Positions 18,536 through 28,031 are shown, counted from the stretch's first letter. The stretch is DNA of 64,000 bases from JBKEDC01 sp047971925 (GCA_047971925.1 JBKEAC010000085.1:29874-93873), one strand, 5' to 3'. Translations and numbers: made by a program. The notes: generated by a model not told the origin, from the letters alone.

Positions 18536-20780
18536 ACCCGCGACCTTCTTAAAACACCTTTTTATTCATTTTTAATTTTGTCCATGAATCAAGTTTACAA
18601 CCTAAGTAAAAAGCTTCTTCTATATTATGCATTGTCATTTATCTTTTCTTTCACCATTCTGCACAACGCATTGGCGCAAACAAAAGTAAATGCCGATTCG
18701 TTGTTTTTAGTTGCTCGACAGTATTCTTTTGATGGCAAATACAATAAAGCTTTGCAAATTTCCGACTTAATTTTAAGTCAGAATCCCAACTATTTTGATG
18801 TTTCGTTGCTAAAAAGTCGCATTTATTCATGGCAAGGAGATTACACAACTGCTGAAAAAATAGCCTCTGAGGTTTTAACTCTTGACCCGAAGAATTATGA
18901 TGCTTATGATGCGCTATCGAATATCTATCTATGGAACAATCAATCGGAAGAATGCATCTTAACAATCAACAGAGCTTTATATTTCTTTGAAGATGATATC
19001 AACCTCTTAATAAAAAAAACAAAAGCCTTACTCCTTCTTCAAAACTTTGAAGAGGCGCAAGAAACTCTTGATATTTTATCAGAATTAGACCCACAAAATC
19101 CTGAAATTAAAAAACTCAAAGATAGAATTACAGTAGAAGCAACAAGCAATACTTCTACTGTCAATTTAGATTCTCTCTTCGCTGTTGCCAATAACTATGC
19201 TGCGAAAAAAGAGTACACTAAAGCTCGAAATACTGCTTCTGAGGTATTGGCAATCTATCCTCAATATACCGATGCGCAGCTTCTAATTGCTAGAACTCAA
19301 GCTTGGGAAGGAAATTATGTGTCTGCACAAAAAGAAGTGAGCGATGTACTAAGTAAAGATGCTAAAAACTACGATGCGATCTCATTACAAAGCGATATAT
19401 ATTTCTGGAATGGAAAGTATAATCAATGTATTCTGTTCATCACTCAGGCTCAATCCATCTATCCGAAAGATATTTCTTTACTAACTAAAAAATTTAAAGC
19501 ACAAGTTGCACTCAACGATAATGAGAGTGCTAATGAAACTTTAAAATTGCTAGAAGTTCTAGATCCAGAAAACAAAAGTGTGAAGGCTGAAAAAAACACA
19601 AAGTAAGCCCTATCAAGTAAACTCGGATCCGATAGCTAAGTAATTTGACTTTTTTGTCTAAGCAAACTCAGCATCGACTAAAAAGATGCTGTGCTAAACT
19701 CGCTGCCCTCTCAAAACACCTTTTTATTCATTTTTTTATTTTGTCCATGAATCAAGTTTACAATTTAAGTAAAAAGCTTCTTCTATTTTATGCATTGTCA
19801 TTTATCTTTTCTTTCGCTATTCCACACAACGCATTGGCGCAAACAAAAGTCAATGCCGATTCGTTGTTTTTAGTTGCTCGACAGTATTCTTTTGATGGCA
19901 AATACAATAAAGCTTTGCAAATTTCCGACTTGATTTTAAGTCAGAATCCCAATTATTTTGATGTTTCGTTGCTAAAAAGTCGCATTTATTCATGGCAAGG
20001 AGATTACACAACTGCTGAAAAAATAGCTTCTGATGTTTTAACTCTTGACCCAAAGAATTATGATGCTTATGATGCGCTATCGAATATCTATCTATGGAAC
20101 AATCAATCGGAAGAATGCATCTTAACAATCAACAGAGCTTTATATTTCTTTGAAGATGATATCAATCTTTTAATAAAAAAAACAAAAGCCTTACTCCCCT
20201 TAAAAAACTACGATGAGGCGCAAGAAACAATTAATCGGTTATTAGAATTAGACCCACAAAATCCAGCTATTAAAAAACTCCAAGATAGAATTAACTTAGA
20301 AGCATCTGGCAATGCAACTACTATCAATTTAGATTCTCTCTTCAGCGTTGCTAATAGCTATGCTATGAAAAAAGAGTATACTAAAGCTCGAAATACAGCC
20401 TCAGAGGTATTAGCAATCTATCCTAAATATACCGATGCACAGCTGCTAATTGCTAGAACTCAAGCTTGGGAAGGAGATTATGCATCTGCACAAAAAGAAG
20501 TGAGCGATGTGCTAAGTAAAGATGCTAAAAACTATGACGCAATCTCATTACAGAGCGATATTTACTTCTGGAATGGAGAATATGACCAGTGCATTCTGTT
20601 CATCACTCAGGCTCAATCCATCTATCCGAAAGATATTTCTTTACTAACTAAAAAATTTAAAGCACAAGTTGCACTCAACGATAATGAGAGTGCCAATGAA
20701 ACTTTAAAAATGTTAGAGGTTCTAGATCCTGAAAACAGTGTATTGAAGGATGAAAAAGAAAAGATAGCACTAAGCAAGCC
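18487..20780 (+). repeat. Tandem segmental duplication, offset about 1,162 bp
   Basis: The block from the 3' end of the receiver gene through most of the TPR region occurs twice: about 18487–19616 and 19649–20780. The receiver's stop at 18533–18535 corresponds to a TAA at 19695–19697, and the two TPR ATGs lie at 18584 and 19747. Long stretches are identical at DNA level, so the event is recent. The first copy ends just before the beta-barrel. Confidence 0.92.
18584..19606 (+). CDS. Truncated TPR paralogue lacking the outer-membrane barrel
   Basis: About 340 residues. Start ATG 18584 gives MNQVYNLSKKLLLYYALSFIF, a signal peptide ending near NALAQ; an in-frame TTG 6 bases earlier overlaps a TAATTTTG promoter-like box. 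Helical TPR-type units (YNKALQISDLILSQNPNYF, YTTAEKIASEVLTLDPKNY, YTKARNTASEVLAIYPQYT) fill the rest. It is nearly identical to the N-terminal half of the following gene but stops where that gene enters its beta-barrel, so it would yield a soluble periplasmic protein. Either a decoy or scaffold product, or a by-product of duplication. An intact frame suggests it is still translated. Confidence 0.8.
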   Translation: MNQVYNLSKKLLLYYALSFIFSFTILHNALAQTKVNADSLFLVARQYSFDGKYNKALQISDLILSQNPNYFDVSLLKSRIYSWQGDYTTAEKIASEVLTLDPKNYDAYDALSNIYLWNNQSEECILTINRALYFFEDDINLLIKKTKALLLLQNFEEAQETLDILSELDPQNPEIKKLKDRITVEATSNTSTVNLDSLFAVANNYAAKKEYTKARNTASEVLAIYPQYTDAQLLIARTQAWEGNYVSAQKEVSDVLSKDAKNYDAISLQSDIYFWNGKYNQCILFITQAQSIYPKDISLLTKKFKAQVALNDNESANETLKLLEVLDPENKSVKAEKNTK

Positions 20781-21540
20781 CTATAAAAATATTATCAAAG
20801 TTGAATATAACTACGAAACCTTCAAGAAACCATGGGAAAGAATGTGGAGCATGACTGGTTTGTCATATGGCAGACGCACATCGAAATATGGCGACTATTA
20901 TGCCAATATTTTCATGGGTGATTTGATTTTACCTGGTGAAAAATTTGGTTCCGATTTAGGCCTACAATTCGAGCTCGAATGCTACCCAAAGATTGACAAC
21001 AATAACACTTTTTTCTTTGCCTACGCCTATTCGCCTAGCCCAATTTTTGCTACCCATCGATTAGGTGTTGAATATTATCGAAGTTTTCCAAACATTATTG
21101 ATGCTTCATTAGGATATCGCTTCATGAATTTCTCGACAGATGTTGAAGAAATAGTTAATGTTAATGTACTTACCACATCAATTTCAAAATATCTTGGTAA
21201 TTATTGGCTCTCTTTTCGCCCCTATGCCGTTTTTGTGAGTAATGTCGATAAGGTTAATTCTTCATATCAAATCATAGGTCGAAAATATCTTGCACGCCCT
21301 GAAAGTTTTATCGGATTAACATTAGGGTATGGTGTAAGTTCTCCCGATGACAGCTTTTTTCAGAACAATGCAGGAACAGCGCCTCTTTATAAAACCTACA
21401 CTACACAAGCACAATTCAAATACAAACTTTCCTCTTTACTAATCATTGATTCTTATTTAGGCTATGAAAATGCAGAATATAAACCCAATTCACATCGTGG
21501 GCAAATAAATTTTAGAATTGCAATTCAATGCTTACTTTAA
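19747..21540 (+). CDS. TPR plus YaiO-type outer-membrane beta-barrel protein (probable exopolysaccharide exporter)
   Basis: About 597 residues. ATG 19747 is chosen because the upstream TTG frame begins in duplicated receiver-gene sequence. Signal peptide to NALAQ, then TPR repeats to about residue 345, then a barrel from PYKNIIKVEYNYETFKKPWE onward with aromatic strands (YGDYYANIFMGDLIL, NTFFFAYAYSPSPIFATHR). TPR-plus-barrel is the layout of PgaA, which exports poly-GlcNAc; the barrel here resembles YaiO. The neighbouring GT2 synthase supports polymer export. The export role is inference. Confidence 0.78.
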   Translation: MNQVYNLSKKLLLFYALSFIFSFAIPHNALAQTKVNADSLFLVARQYSFDGKYNKALQISDLILSQNPNYFDVSLLKSRIYSWQGDYTTAEKIASDVLTLDPKNYDAYDALSNIYLWNNQSEECILTINRALYFFEDDINLLIKKTKALLPLKNYDEAQETINRLLELDPQNPAIKKLQDRINLEASGNATTINLDSLFSVANSYAMKKEYTKARNTASEVLAIYPKYTDAQLLIARTQAWEGDYASAQKEVSDVLSKDAKNYDAISLQSDIYFWNGEYDQCILFITQAQSIYPKDISLLTKKFKAQVALNDNESANETLKMLEVLDPENSVLKDEKEKIALSKPYKNIIKVEYNYETFKKPWERMWSMTGLSYGRRTSKYGDYYANIFMGDLILPGEKFGSDLGLQFELECYPKIDNNNTFFFAYAYSPSPIFATHRLGVEYYRSFPNIIDASLGYRFMNFSTDVEEIVNVNVLTTSISKYLGNYWLSFRPYAVFVSNVDKVNSSYQIIGRKYLARPESFIGLTLGYGVSSPDDSFFQNNAGTAPLYKTYTTQAQFKYKLSSLLIIDSYLGYENAEYKPNSHRGQINFRIAIQCLL

Positions 21541-22949
21541 AGCTTCTAATGAAACGAAAACATTTAATAAGCGCTCTAGTATTAATCTCAATCTGGGCTC
21601 TTATATTAGCATCTACCGCCTATGGATTCTGGAATGCCATTCAACACTATTCTCCAGAATCATTAGCAGAAGATCAAGCTATCGCCGATGCTGAATGGGA
21701 AGCTCGTCAAAAAGTTATTGATGCAAAAAGTGCTAACTTCCCGATTGGTCATCAAGTTAAAGCGCTTCGTCCATCTACACATCCATTAGCTATAAAAATG
21801 CGTCATTCCATTCGATATTTTCTGCATGGAATGATCGATTTTTCTTTGCCTGAAATATGGTCAACTAAAGTCAAATCGAACATTGAAAATATCATCGGGA
21901 TTCCCCTAATCACCATGATGTTTCTAATGACATTAATATTCAATACTCTCATTCCTATTATCGGAACAATATTATTTTTAGCCACATTCCGAAAAGAATA
22001 TAAAATTCAATATAGAGAACAACTATTATCTAGATACGAAGAAGTGATGATGGAATATCTTTTCGGAGAATTGCCAGCGAAAGAAGTAGCTCTCGAGATG
22101 CGTAAAGTAACAAGTAAATTAGGCAAGGATATTTTAATAGAAAGTCTAATGAACTATGAACGCAATCTTTCTGGAGAATATGCCGATCGGATTATATTAC
22201 TTTATCGACTTGTTGGCTTACATCATTTTTCAATGCGAAAAATCAAATCACGACAAACAACGCGGAGAGTGAGCGGCATTCGCGAGTTGTCAAATCTATA
22301 TCCTTCGGGAGCACTTAAGGTAATCATTAAATATTTGAATGATAAAAATCATTTAGTACGAAGTGAGGCTCTAATTTCATATGCTTTCCTAGATACTTCT
22401 GCATCATATAGCTTTCTAGACAATTTGAATAGCGAGTTTTCAACATGGACTCAGCTAAACATTCTTAACTATGTGAAATTACACGAACAAGCTGTTCCTT
22501 CATTTCAAAAATGGCTTCAATCCTCGAATAACGACGTACAAGATTTTTGTATCAAGATGATTCAATATTTCCAACAAATTGAAAGTGCTCAAGAATTAAC
22601 TGCCATGATATATCATCCCAACAGATACACTCGTGAAAATATCTATCAAGCAATTCGCGCCCTCAATTACGTCGATGCAAAAACGGTATTAATCGGACGT
22701 TACTTTGATGAAGTGGCAAGAAATAAAATTGAAATACTAAAAACTATACGCGAAATTGGCTCTATTGATGATATCGATTTTTTCCTTCTTGCATTAAGTG
22801 ATGAAAATAGCGTGGAAATCATCTTGCTTATATGTAGCATCATTATCGACTTAGCCCCTTCTGGAGAATATCAACTACGAAATTTTGCTGAAGAACGCGA
22901 TAAAAACTTATTCAAATACATCAATTACATAACGAAGAACAAAGCTTAA
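21528..22949 (+). CDS. HEAT-repeat inner-membrane protein
   Basis: 473 residues; the ATG at 21528 overlaps the previous stop, and ATG 21549 (MKRKHLISALVLI) is an equally good start. Two membrane segments: near the N terminus (ISALVLISIWALILASTAYG) and around residue 130–155 (MFLMTLIFNTLIPIIGTILF). The C-terminal two thirds is a helical-repeat region with HEAT-like pairs (RVSGIRELSNLYPSGALKVI, LVRSEALISYAFLDTSASYS), facing the cytoplasm by the usual charge rule. It sits 2 bases before the glycosyltransferase gene, so a scaffold or regulator of that synthase is plausible. No enzymatic motif. Confidence 0.7.
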   Translation: MLTLKLLMKRKHLISALVLISIWALILASTAYGFWNAIQHYSPESLAEDQAIADAEWEARQKVIDAKSANFPIGHQVKALRPSTHPLAIKMRHSIRYFLHGMIDFSLPEIWSTKVKSNIENIIGIPLITMMFLMTLIFNTLIPIIGTILFLATFRKEYKIQYREQLLSRYEEVMMEYLFGELPAKEVALEMRKVTSKLGKDILIESLMNYERNLSGEYADRIILLYRLVGLHHFSMRKIKSRQTTRRVSGIRELSNLYPSGALKVIIKYLNDKNHLVRSEALISYAFLDTSASYSFLDNLNSEFSTWTQLNILNYVKLHEQAVPSFQKWLQSSNNDVQDFCIKMIQYFQQIESAQELTAMIYHPNRYTRENIYQAIRALNYVDAKTVLIGRYFDEVARNKIEILKTIREIGSIDDIDFFLLALSDENSVEIILLICSIIIDLAPSGEYQLRNFAEERDKNLFKYINYITKNKA

Positions 22950-22951
22950 TC

Positions 22952-25036
22952 ATGAGTGGCATTTGGATTAAAATATGGAGTGAACTTGCTTTCTGGATCG
23001 AAAACTATTTGTTTTGGTATGCCTTTGTCATGTTCCTATTATACTCCATTCTAGCTATAATATCGGCAATTGTTTTAACACGCTATAGTAAGGAGGCCAA
23101 TGTAACCAATTACAACGAAGTACTTTCGTCACCTTACGCACCAATGGTTTCAATTTTAGCACCTGCATACAATGAAGAACTAAACATCTATGAAAATGTT
23201 AAAGCTCTTCTTTCTCTCTATTACGCAAACTATGAAGTGGTTGTCATCAACGATGGAAGTTCCGATGCAACACTCGACGTAGTAATCAATGAGTTCGACA
23301 TGGAAAAAGTCGATATCTTAATTGATAATAAAATCCATAGTTCTGAAATTCGTGGGGTGTATCGCTCAAGAAAAACATCGCTAAATAACCTTGTCCTAGT
23401 TGATAAAATAAATGGGGGGAAAGCCGACGCTCTAAATGCAGGAATCAATGTTTCTTCGGGTAAATACTTTGTTGCTATCGATGCCGATTGTGTAATTGAC
23501 CCTTATGCCCTCCAGATATTAGTTAAACCCTTTCTAGCCGACCAGCAAGGAAAAGAAACCATTGCAGTGGGTGGTGTGATTCGAATAGCCAATTCGTGTG
23601 TTATTGAAGGAGGACAACTCATCGATATTCAACTCCCGAAACAATTACTTCCCTTATTTCAAGTCATAGAATATAATCGATCCTTTCTCATGGGGCGACT
23701 GGCATGGACTAAACTTAATGGATTACTCATTATTTCAGGAGCTCTGGGAATGTTCAATAAAGAAATTGTAGTGGAATGTGGCGGATACTCCAGATATACA
23801 GTAGGTGAAGACATGGAACTTGTGGTTCGCATGCGTCGATACATGTCGGAAATAGTAAAAAAACCTTATAAAATCGATTATCTTCCTGACCCTTTATGCT
23901 GGACAGAAGCTCCTGCAACAGCCGACATTCTAATTAGGCAACGTAATCGCTGGACTAGAGGAACTATCGAAACTCTCTTTGCTCATTGGAACATGTTTTT
24001 AAATCCAAAATATGGCGTGATGGGCATGATGTCGCACCCATTCTGGACTTTCTTCGAATGGTTCGCTCCAATCATTGAGTTTGTAGGCATGCTCTATTTT
24101 TTGATTCTTGTGTTCTCTGGGCAAGCCAATTGGACAATCTTCTTCACTTCATTAACATTTATATATGCATTTGCACTCACGCTTAGTGGAATTAGTATAT
24201 TATATGACCACATTGTCTATTTTAAATATCAAAAAATCGACATGGTAATTCGTCAGCTCCTTGCAGCTGCCATTGAACCTTTCGTATATCACCCGATAGT
24301 AACTTATGCTGCTCTTCGTGGAAATTGGGACTATTTTATTCTTCGTAAACGAAATTGGGGGAAAATGCCTCGTGCGGGACTTGGGGGGAAACCTCAAAGT
24401 GTGGTTAGCGCAGAAACAATCAGGAATAAACAAAACGAAAATGAAACAAATACTCCTGTTGAAGTTCCAAGTGCTCATCAAGAAGCTGCCGAAAAAAAAA
24501 CATCAAATAACCAGAAAATCATTCGCACTATCATTTACATTTCTTTTGCTTTAATTATCGGATATTTCGCTTTCAATCATTTTGCTCAAATAGCTAAGCA
24601 AAATGTTAAACAAATAGAATCAGTTGACCAAACTCTCGAACGCCTTGCATCGGAAGACTCTGTGCAAAATATCAAAATTAAAAATGCAGCAAATAACATT
24701 ACTTTGCAGTCTATTTCCATACAAAACAACGTGGAATACAGAGATGGTTATCAAACCTTGATTATTGTAAACTCCATTGAATTAAACCTTAACTTTCAAC
24801 TCATCGTTGGTAGTTTCAATGAGCATGAGAATGCTTTAAACTACATTAAAGCCCTACAAACAAAAAACATTAATGCAGCAATTCTTGCTAAAAGCAACAA
24901 CATCTACTTCATTTCTGCTGGTGGATACAATACGCTCAATGAAGCACTCGCTGCTAAACAAAAAATCAATGATAGCAATCCTGAAATAGAAGGCATTTGG
25001 ATTTATCATCGCAGAAAGAATGATTCATTAAACTAA
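22952..25036 (+). CDS. Processive family 2 glycosyltransferase with C-terminal SPOR domain
   Basis: 694 residues. An N-terminal membrane segment (residues ~20–43) precedes a GT2 domain: PMVSILAPAYNEE, NDGSSD (residues 100–105), IDADCVID (DxD), GEDMELVVRMRR and RQRNRWTRG, the set seen in PgaC/IcaA and cellulose-synthase-like enzymes. Further membrane segments lie around residues 355–430. After a polar linker and another membrane helix (IIRTIIYISFALIIGYFAF) comes a periplasmic tail whose end, FQLIVGSFNEHENALNYIKA to GGYNTLNEALAAKQKI, reads as a SPOR domain, normally a binder of denuded septal peptidoglycan. This fusion is unusual. Cytosolic sugar nucleotide use and product export are inferred. 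Confidence 0.85.
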   Translation: MSGIWIKIWSELAFWIENYLFWYAFVMFLLYSILAIISAIVLTRYSKEANVTNYNEVLSSPYAPMVSILAPAYNEELNIYENVKALLSLYYANYEVVVINDGSSDATLDVVINEFDMEKVDILIDNKIHSSEIRGVYRSRKTSLNNLVLVDKINGGKADALNAGINVSSGKYFVAIDADCVIDPYALQILVKPFLADQQGKETIAVGGVIRIANSCVIEGGQLIDIQLPKQLLPLFQVIEYNRSFLMGRLAWTKLNGLLIISGALGMFNKEIVVECGGYSRYTVGEDMELVVRMRRYMSEIVKKPYKIDYLPDPLCWTEAPATADILIRQRNRWTRGTIETLFAHWNMFLNPKYGVMGMMSHPFWTFFEWFAPIIEFVGMLYFLILVFSGQANWTIFFTSLTFIYAFALTLSGISILYDHIVYFKYQKIDMVIRQLLAAAIEPFVYHPIVTYAALRGNWDYFILRKRNWGKMPRAGLGGKPQSVVSAETIRNKQNENETNTPVEVPSAHQEAAEKKTSNNQKIIRTIIYISFALIIGYFAFNHFAQIAKQNVKQIESVDQTLERLASEDSVQNIKIKNAANNITLQSISIQNNVEYRDGYQTLIIVNSIELNLNFQLIVGSFNEHENALNYIKALQTKNINAAILAKSNNIYFISAGGYNTLNEALAAKQKINDSNPEIEGIWIYHRRKNDSLN

Positions 25037-25042
25037 ATTGTT

Positions 25043-25050
25043 TAACTTTG
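25043..25050 (+). promoter_or_regulatory. -7 box (TAACTTTG) for the sigma-54 activator gene
   Basis: Exact TAnnTTTG match 7 bases after the glycosyltransferase stop and 23 bases before the ATG at 25073, so the activator can be transcribed separately. Confidence 0.5.
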
Positions 25051-25072
25051 TTTTCCCGAAAATACGAAAGAA

Positions 25073-26359
25073 ATGGATTTACAAGTTATTAAACAACGAT
25101 TTGGAATTATCGGAAATAACCATACACTCAACAGAACTATCGAGGTAGCTCTTCAGGTGGCTCCCACCGATTTGTCGGTTCTTATTACAGGCGAAAGTGG
25201 TTCTGGAAAGGAATCTATTCCTCAAATCATTCATCAAAATTCATCACGCAAACACAATAAATACATTGCTGTGAACTGTGGGGCAATTCCAGAAGGCACT
25301 ATTGACTCAGAATTATTTGGACATGAAAAAGGTTCTTTCACTGGTGCTTTAAACGATCGCAAGGGATATTTTGAAGAAGCAGATGGTGGTACTATTTTTC
25401 TTGATGAAATAGGAGAACTTCCATTATCAACACAAGCTCGACTCTTAAGAGTGCTTGAAGCTGGTGAATATATCAGAGTTGGCTCATCGAAAGTTCAAAA
25501 AACAGATATCAGAATTGTTGCTGCCACAAATATCAACTTCACGAATGCTATTCAAGATGGAAAATTTAGAGAAGATTTATTCTACCGATTAAACACGGTT
25601 CCAATTCGGCTTTCTCCATTGCGAGAAAGAACCGATGATATTTTTCTTCTATTTAGAAAGTTTGCTTCCGATTTCGCAGAAAAATATCAAATGCCATCGA
25701 TACGTTTAACTCCTGAAGCTCGATATCTTTTAGAAAACTATCACTGGCCTGGAAATATTCGCCAACTCAAAAATGTTACAGAGCAAATATCAATCATAGA
25801 GCAAGAAAAAACAATAACCGATGAAATTGTTAGAAGATATCTGCCTGAAGGAGGAAAACCAAACCTCCCCACGCTATACAAAAATGAAGATTCAAAAAAT
25901 TTTTCTACCGAAAGAGAAATACTGTATCAAGTACTTTTCGATATGAAAAAAGATATGACCGATTTGAAAAAGCTCGTTTTCGATCTAATGAAAGACAGTA
26001 ACAGCTCTCCAAATGTGTCTAATGAAAACCAACAGATTATTCATGATTTATATCACAATGACTCCTATGCGAGTGTTGTTAGTCATACTCCTGCTGGCAA
26101 TAATTCACCTTCTGCATCCTTCAATAACTCGCCAAGTATAGAACTCGATGATGATATTGAATATTATCATGAAGAACATGCATCGAATGAAATCGATATA
26201 ATGCGCCTTGCTGAATATGAGAAAATCGCAATCCAAAAAGCACTAGAAATGTTTAATGGCAACCGACGAAAAGCGGCAGAAAAACTTGGAATTTCAGCCA
26301 GAACTCTATACCGTAAGCTAAAAGAGTATGACCTCCTCGATGGAAGCGTGGACGAATAA
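25073..26359 (+). CDS. Sigma-54-dependent transcriptional activator without receiver domain
   Basis: 428 residues. The central AAA+ domain starts near residue 15; Walker A is GESGSGKE, the sigma-54 contact loop is GSFTGA (a GAFTGA variant), and Walker B is GGTIFLDEIGEL. The C-terminal Fis-type helix-turn-helix is NRRKAAEKLGISARTLYRKL. An Asn/Ser-rich linker separates the two. There is no N-terminal sensory or receiver domain, so activity is probably set by partner proteins. In this phylum the gene is often followed by lptE and secG, as here. Whether it controls the upstream polysaccharide genes is unknown. Confidence 0.92.
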   Translation: MDLQVIKQRFGIIGNNHTLNRTIEVALQVAPTDLSVLITGESGSGKESIPQIIHQNSSRKHNKYIAVNCGAIPEGTIDSELFGHEKGSFTGALNDRKGYFEEADGGTIFLDEIGELPLSTQARLLRVLEAGEYIRVGSSKVQKTDIRIVAATNINFTNAIQDGKFREDLFYRLNTVPIRLSPLRERTDDIFLLFRKFASDFAEKYQMPSIRLTPEARYLLENYHWPGNIRQLKNVTEQISIIEQEKTITDEIVRRYLPEGGKPNLPTLYKNEDSKNFSTEREILYQVLFDMKKDMTDLKKLVFDLMKDSNSSPNVSNENQQIIHDLYHNDSYASVVSHTPAGNNSPSASFNNSPSIELDDDIEYYHEEHASNEIDIMRLAEYEKIAIQKALEMFNGNRRKAAEKLGISARTLYRKLKEYDLLDGSVDE

Positions 26360-26447
26360 TGTAATCACTCTGCTTTTATTCCGATTATCTAATAGGACTA
26401 CTTTAAATAGCGTAATTGAATTCTAAATTTAAAACACACCAAAACAA

Positions 26448-26972
26448 ATGAAAGTATATCTACATAAACTGGCTCTCTTAGCCATCATGGCTCAACTAAT
26501 ATTTTTGCCTTTTTCCGCATGCAAAATGTCGTACTCTTTCACTGGTGCGGCTCTTGATCCTTCGGTTAAAACATTTGCTGTACTATATATTCAGAATAGA
26601 GCTCGATTGGTTAACCCTAATCTTAGTCAACAATTAACCGATGGACTCATTGATAAAATTAATCGCCAAACATCTCTTCAAATGATGCAAAATGAGGGAG
26701 ATCTTGAATTTGAAGGTGTTATTTCTGATTATAGAGTAACTCCTGTGAATATTTCTCAAGGTGACCTAGCAGCTCAAAATCGACTTACAGTAACACTGCA
26801 AATGAAATACACCAACAACAAAGACCACGATGCTGATTGGGAAAAATCATTCTCTGCCTATGTTGACTTTGATGCTAACAGATTATTATCTGATGTTGAA
26901 GAGTCGCTTGCTGAGGAAATTATAGCTCAATTAACCGATGATATTTTTAATGCATCAATAGCCAATTGGTAA
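26448..26972 (+). CDS. lptE: LptE-like LPS-assembly lipoprotein
   Basis: 174 residues with a lipoprotein signal ending FLPFSAC. The mature start KMSYSFTGAALDPSVKTFAV, with QQLTDGLIDKINRQTSLQM, matches the LptE family of Bacteroidota, which plugs the LptD outer-membrane translocon for lipopolysaccharide. The position between the sigma-54 activator and secG is a conserved order and supports the call. The stop overlaps the next ATG by one base. Confidence 0.85.
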   Translation: MKVYLHKLALLAIMAQLIFLPFSACKMSYSFTGAALDPSVKTFAVLYIQNRARLVNPNLSQQLTDGLIDKINRQTSLQMMQNEGDLEFEGVISDYRVTPVNISQGDLAAQNRLTVTLQMKYTNNKDHDADWEKSFSAYVDFDANRLLSDVEESLAEEIIAQLTDDIFNASIANW

Positions 26973-27535
26973 TGAACAGTTCCATTCTAAATAAATATAT
27001 AGAAAATCCAGAGCTTCTCAATGAGGATAGTCTTATTGAACTCAAAAAAATAGTTCTCGATTTTCCACACTTCCAATTAGCATGGGTTCTATTAATCAAA
27101 AACTTAGTGCTACTTGAATCAGAAGAACTTGATAGCTATTTAGAGAAAGCTTCTTTCTTCATCGTAGATAAACGACGATTATATCACCTGCTATACATCG
27201 ACCCAAAACTAGCTATGAGAGAATTGAACTTGAGTAAAAATGAACTAGCCAATTCGAGCAGTACGAAAATAAGCGACAAAAACTCTCCGCTCGAAGAATT
27301 AAGTAATCTTGCATTCTCGCTTCAGCAAAACACACCCTATCAAAATACAAGCGTAAAAAACACGAATAGCTCAGGTGAAAATGACTTTTTCACAGAAACT
27401 ATGGCCAAAATATACATTAAACAAGGATTATTTAAACAAGCAATTACATCTTATGAGAAATTATGTTTGAAATTTCCAGAAAAAAATGCTTACTTTGCCG
27501 AACGAATTGAAGAAATTAAGAAATTAACGAAATAA
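26972..27535 (+). CDS. Conserved hypothetical protein with C-terminal TPR-like unit
   Basis: 187 residues from the ATG at 26972 (overlapping the lptE stop as TAATG); an upstream in-frame TTG at 26966 is less likely. No signal peptide. N-terminal half is helical (LKKIVLDFPHFQLAWVLLIK); the C-terminal part MAKIYIKQGLFKQAITSYEK LCLKFPEK is one TPR-like unit. Found between lptE and secG in related genomes by my recollection of the gene order. Function unknown. Confidence 0.65.
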   Translation: MNSSILNKYIENPELLNEDSLIELKKIVLDFPHFQLAWVLLIKNLVLLESEELDSYLEKASFFIVDKRRLYHLLYIDPKLAMRELNLSKNELANSSSTKISDKNSPLEELSNLAFSLQQNTPYQNTSVKNTNSSGENDFFTETMAKIYIKQGLFKQAITSYEKLCLKFPEKNAYFAERIEEIKKLTK

Positions 27536-27541
27536 ATTAAA

Positions 27542-27928
27542 ATGTACACATTAATTACAGTCTTATTAATTATCGCCAGTGTATTCATGGTGTTAATCGT
27601 TTTAGTGCAAAACTCAAAAGGTGGAGGCTTGGCAAGCAACTTTCAATCAAGCAATCAAGTCATGGGAGTTCGCAAGACTAATGATTTCCTTGACAAGACA
27701 ACTTGGTGGTTGGCTGGAATCCTTTTAGTCCTTTCTATTGCAGGTAGTGCTTATATACCTAAAGAAAACAAAGTCCCTGTTGCTACTGAAATGAGTAGCC
27801 AAATTAACAACGCAGCAAAACAAGCTACTATTCAAACTGAGCCTGTATTTGAAGAAGCTACTGGAGAAGTAAATGCTACTGAAACTAATACTTCTGAAGA
27901 AACTGAAGCAAGCGAACCTACTCAATAA
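27542..27928 (+). CDS. secG: Preprotein translocase subunit SecG
   Basis: Small inner-membrane subunit of the SecYEG channel that assists SecA-driven export. 128 residues: membrane helix 1 (ITVLLIIASVFMVLIVLVQ), the conserved loop NSKGGGLASNFQSSNQVMGVRKT, and helix 2 (TWWLAGILLVLSIAGSAYI). The acidic, Thr/Glu-rich tail after residue 85 is a common extension in Bacteroidota. Last gene of the lptE operon, 6 bases after the previous gene. Confidence 0.93.
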   Translation: MYTLITVLLIIASVFMVLIVLVQNSKGGGLASNFQSSNQVMGVRKTNDFLDKTTWWLAGILLVLSIAGSAYIPKENKVPVATEMSSQINNAAKQATIQTEPVFEEATGEVNATETNTSEETEASEPTQ

Positions 27929-27953
27929 TAATTTCAGCTTTAGAAAATTAATT

Positions 27954-27975
27954 CTGCTCTTTAGCAGTATTTTTC
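27954..27975 (+). terminator. Weak hairpin with T-run after secG
   Basis: CTGCT-CTTT-AGCAG followed by TATTTTTC; a 5-bp stem, so weak on its own. The stronger hairpin lies at 28032. Confidence 0.35.
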
Positions 27976-28031
27976 TCCAGATACGGTTTTCAAAAAATCC
28001 ACTATCTGGTCAATACATATGATTTAAATTT

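Noticed and set aside
20141..20160. Frameshift between the two TPR genes making one broken gene
   Set aside because: Each copy has its own signal peptide and ATG, and the repeated receiver-gene tail shows a tandem duplication rather than a broken frame.
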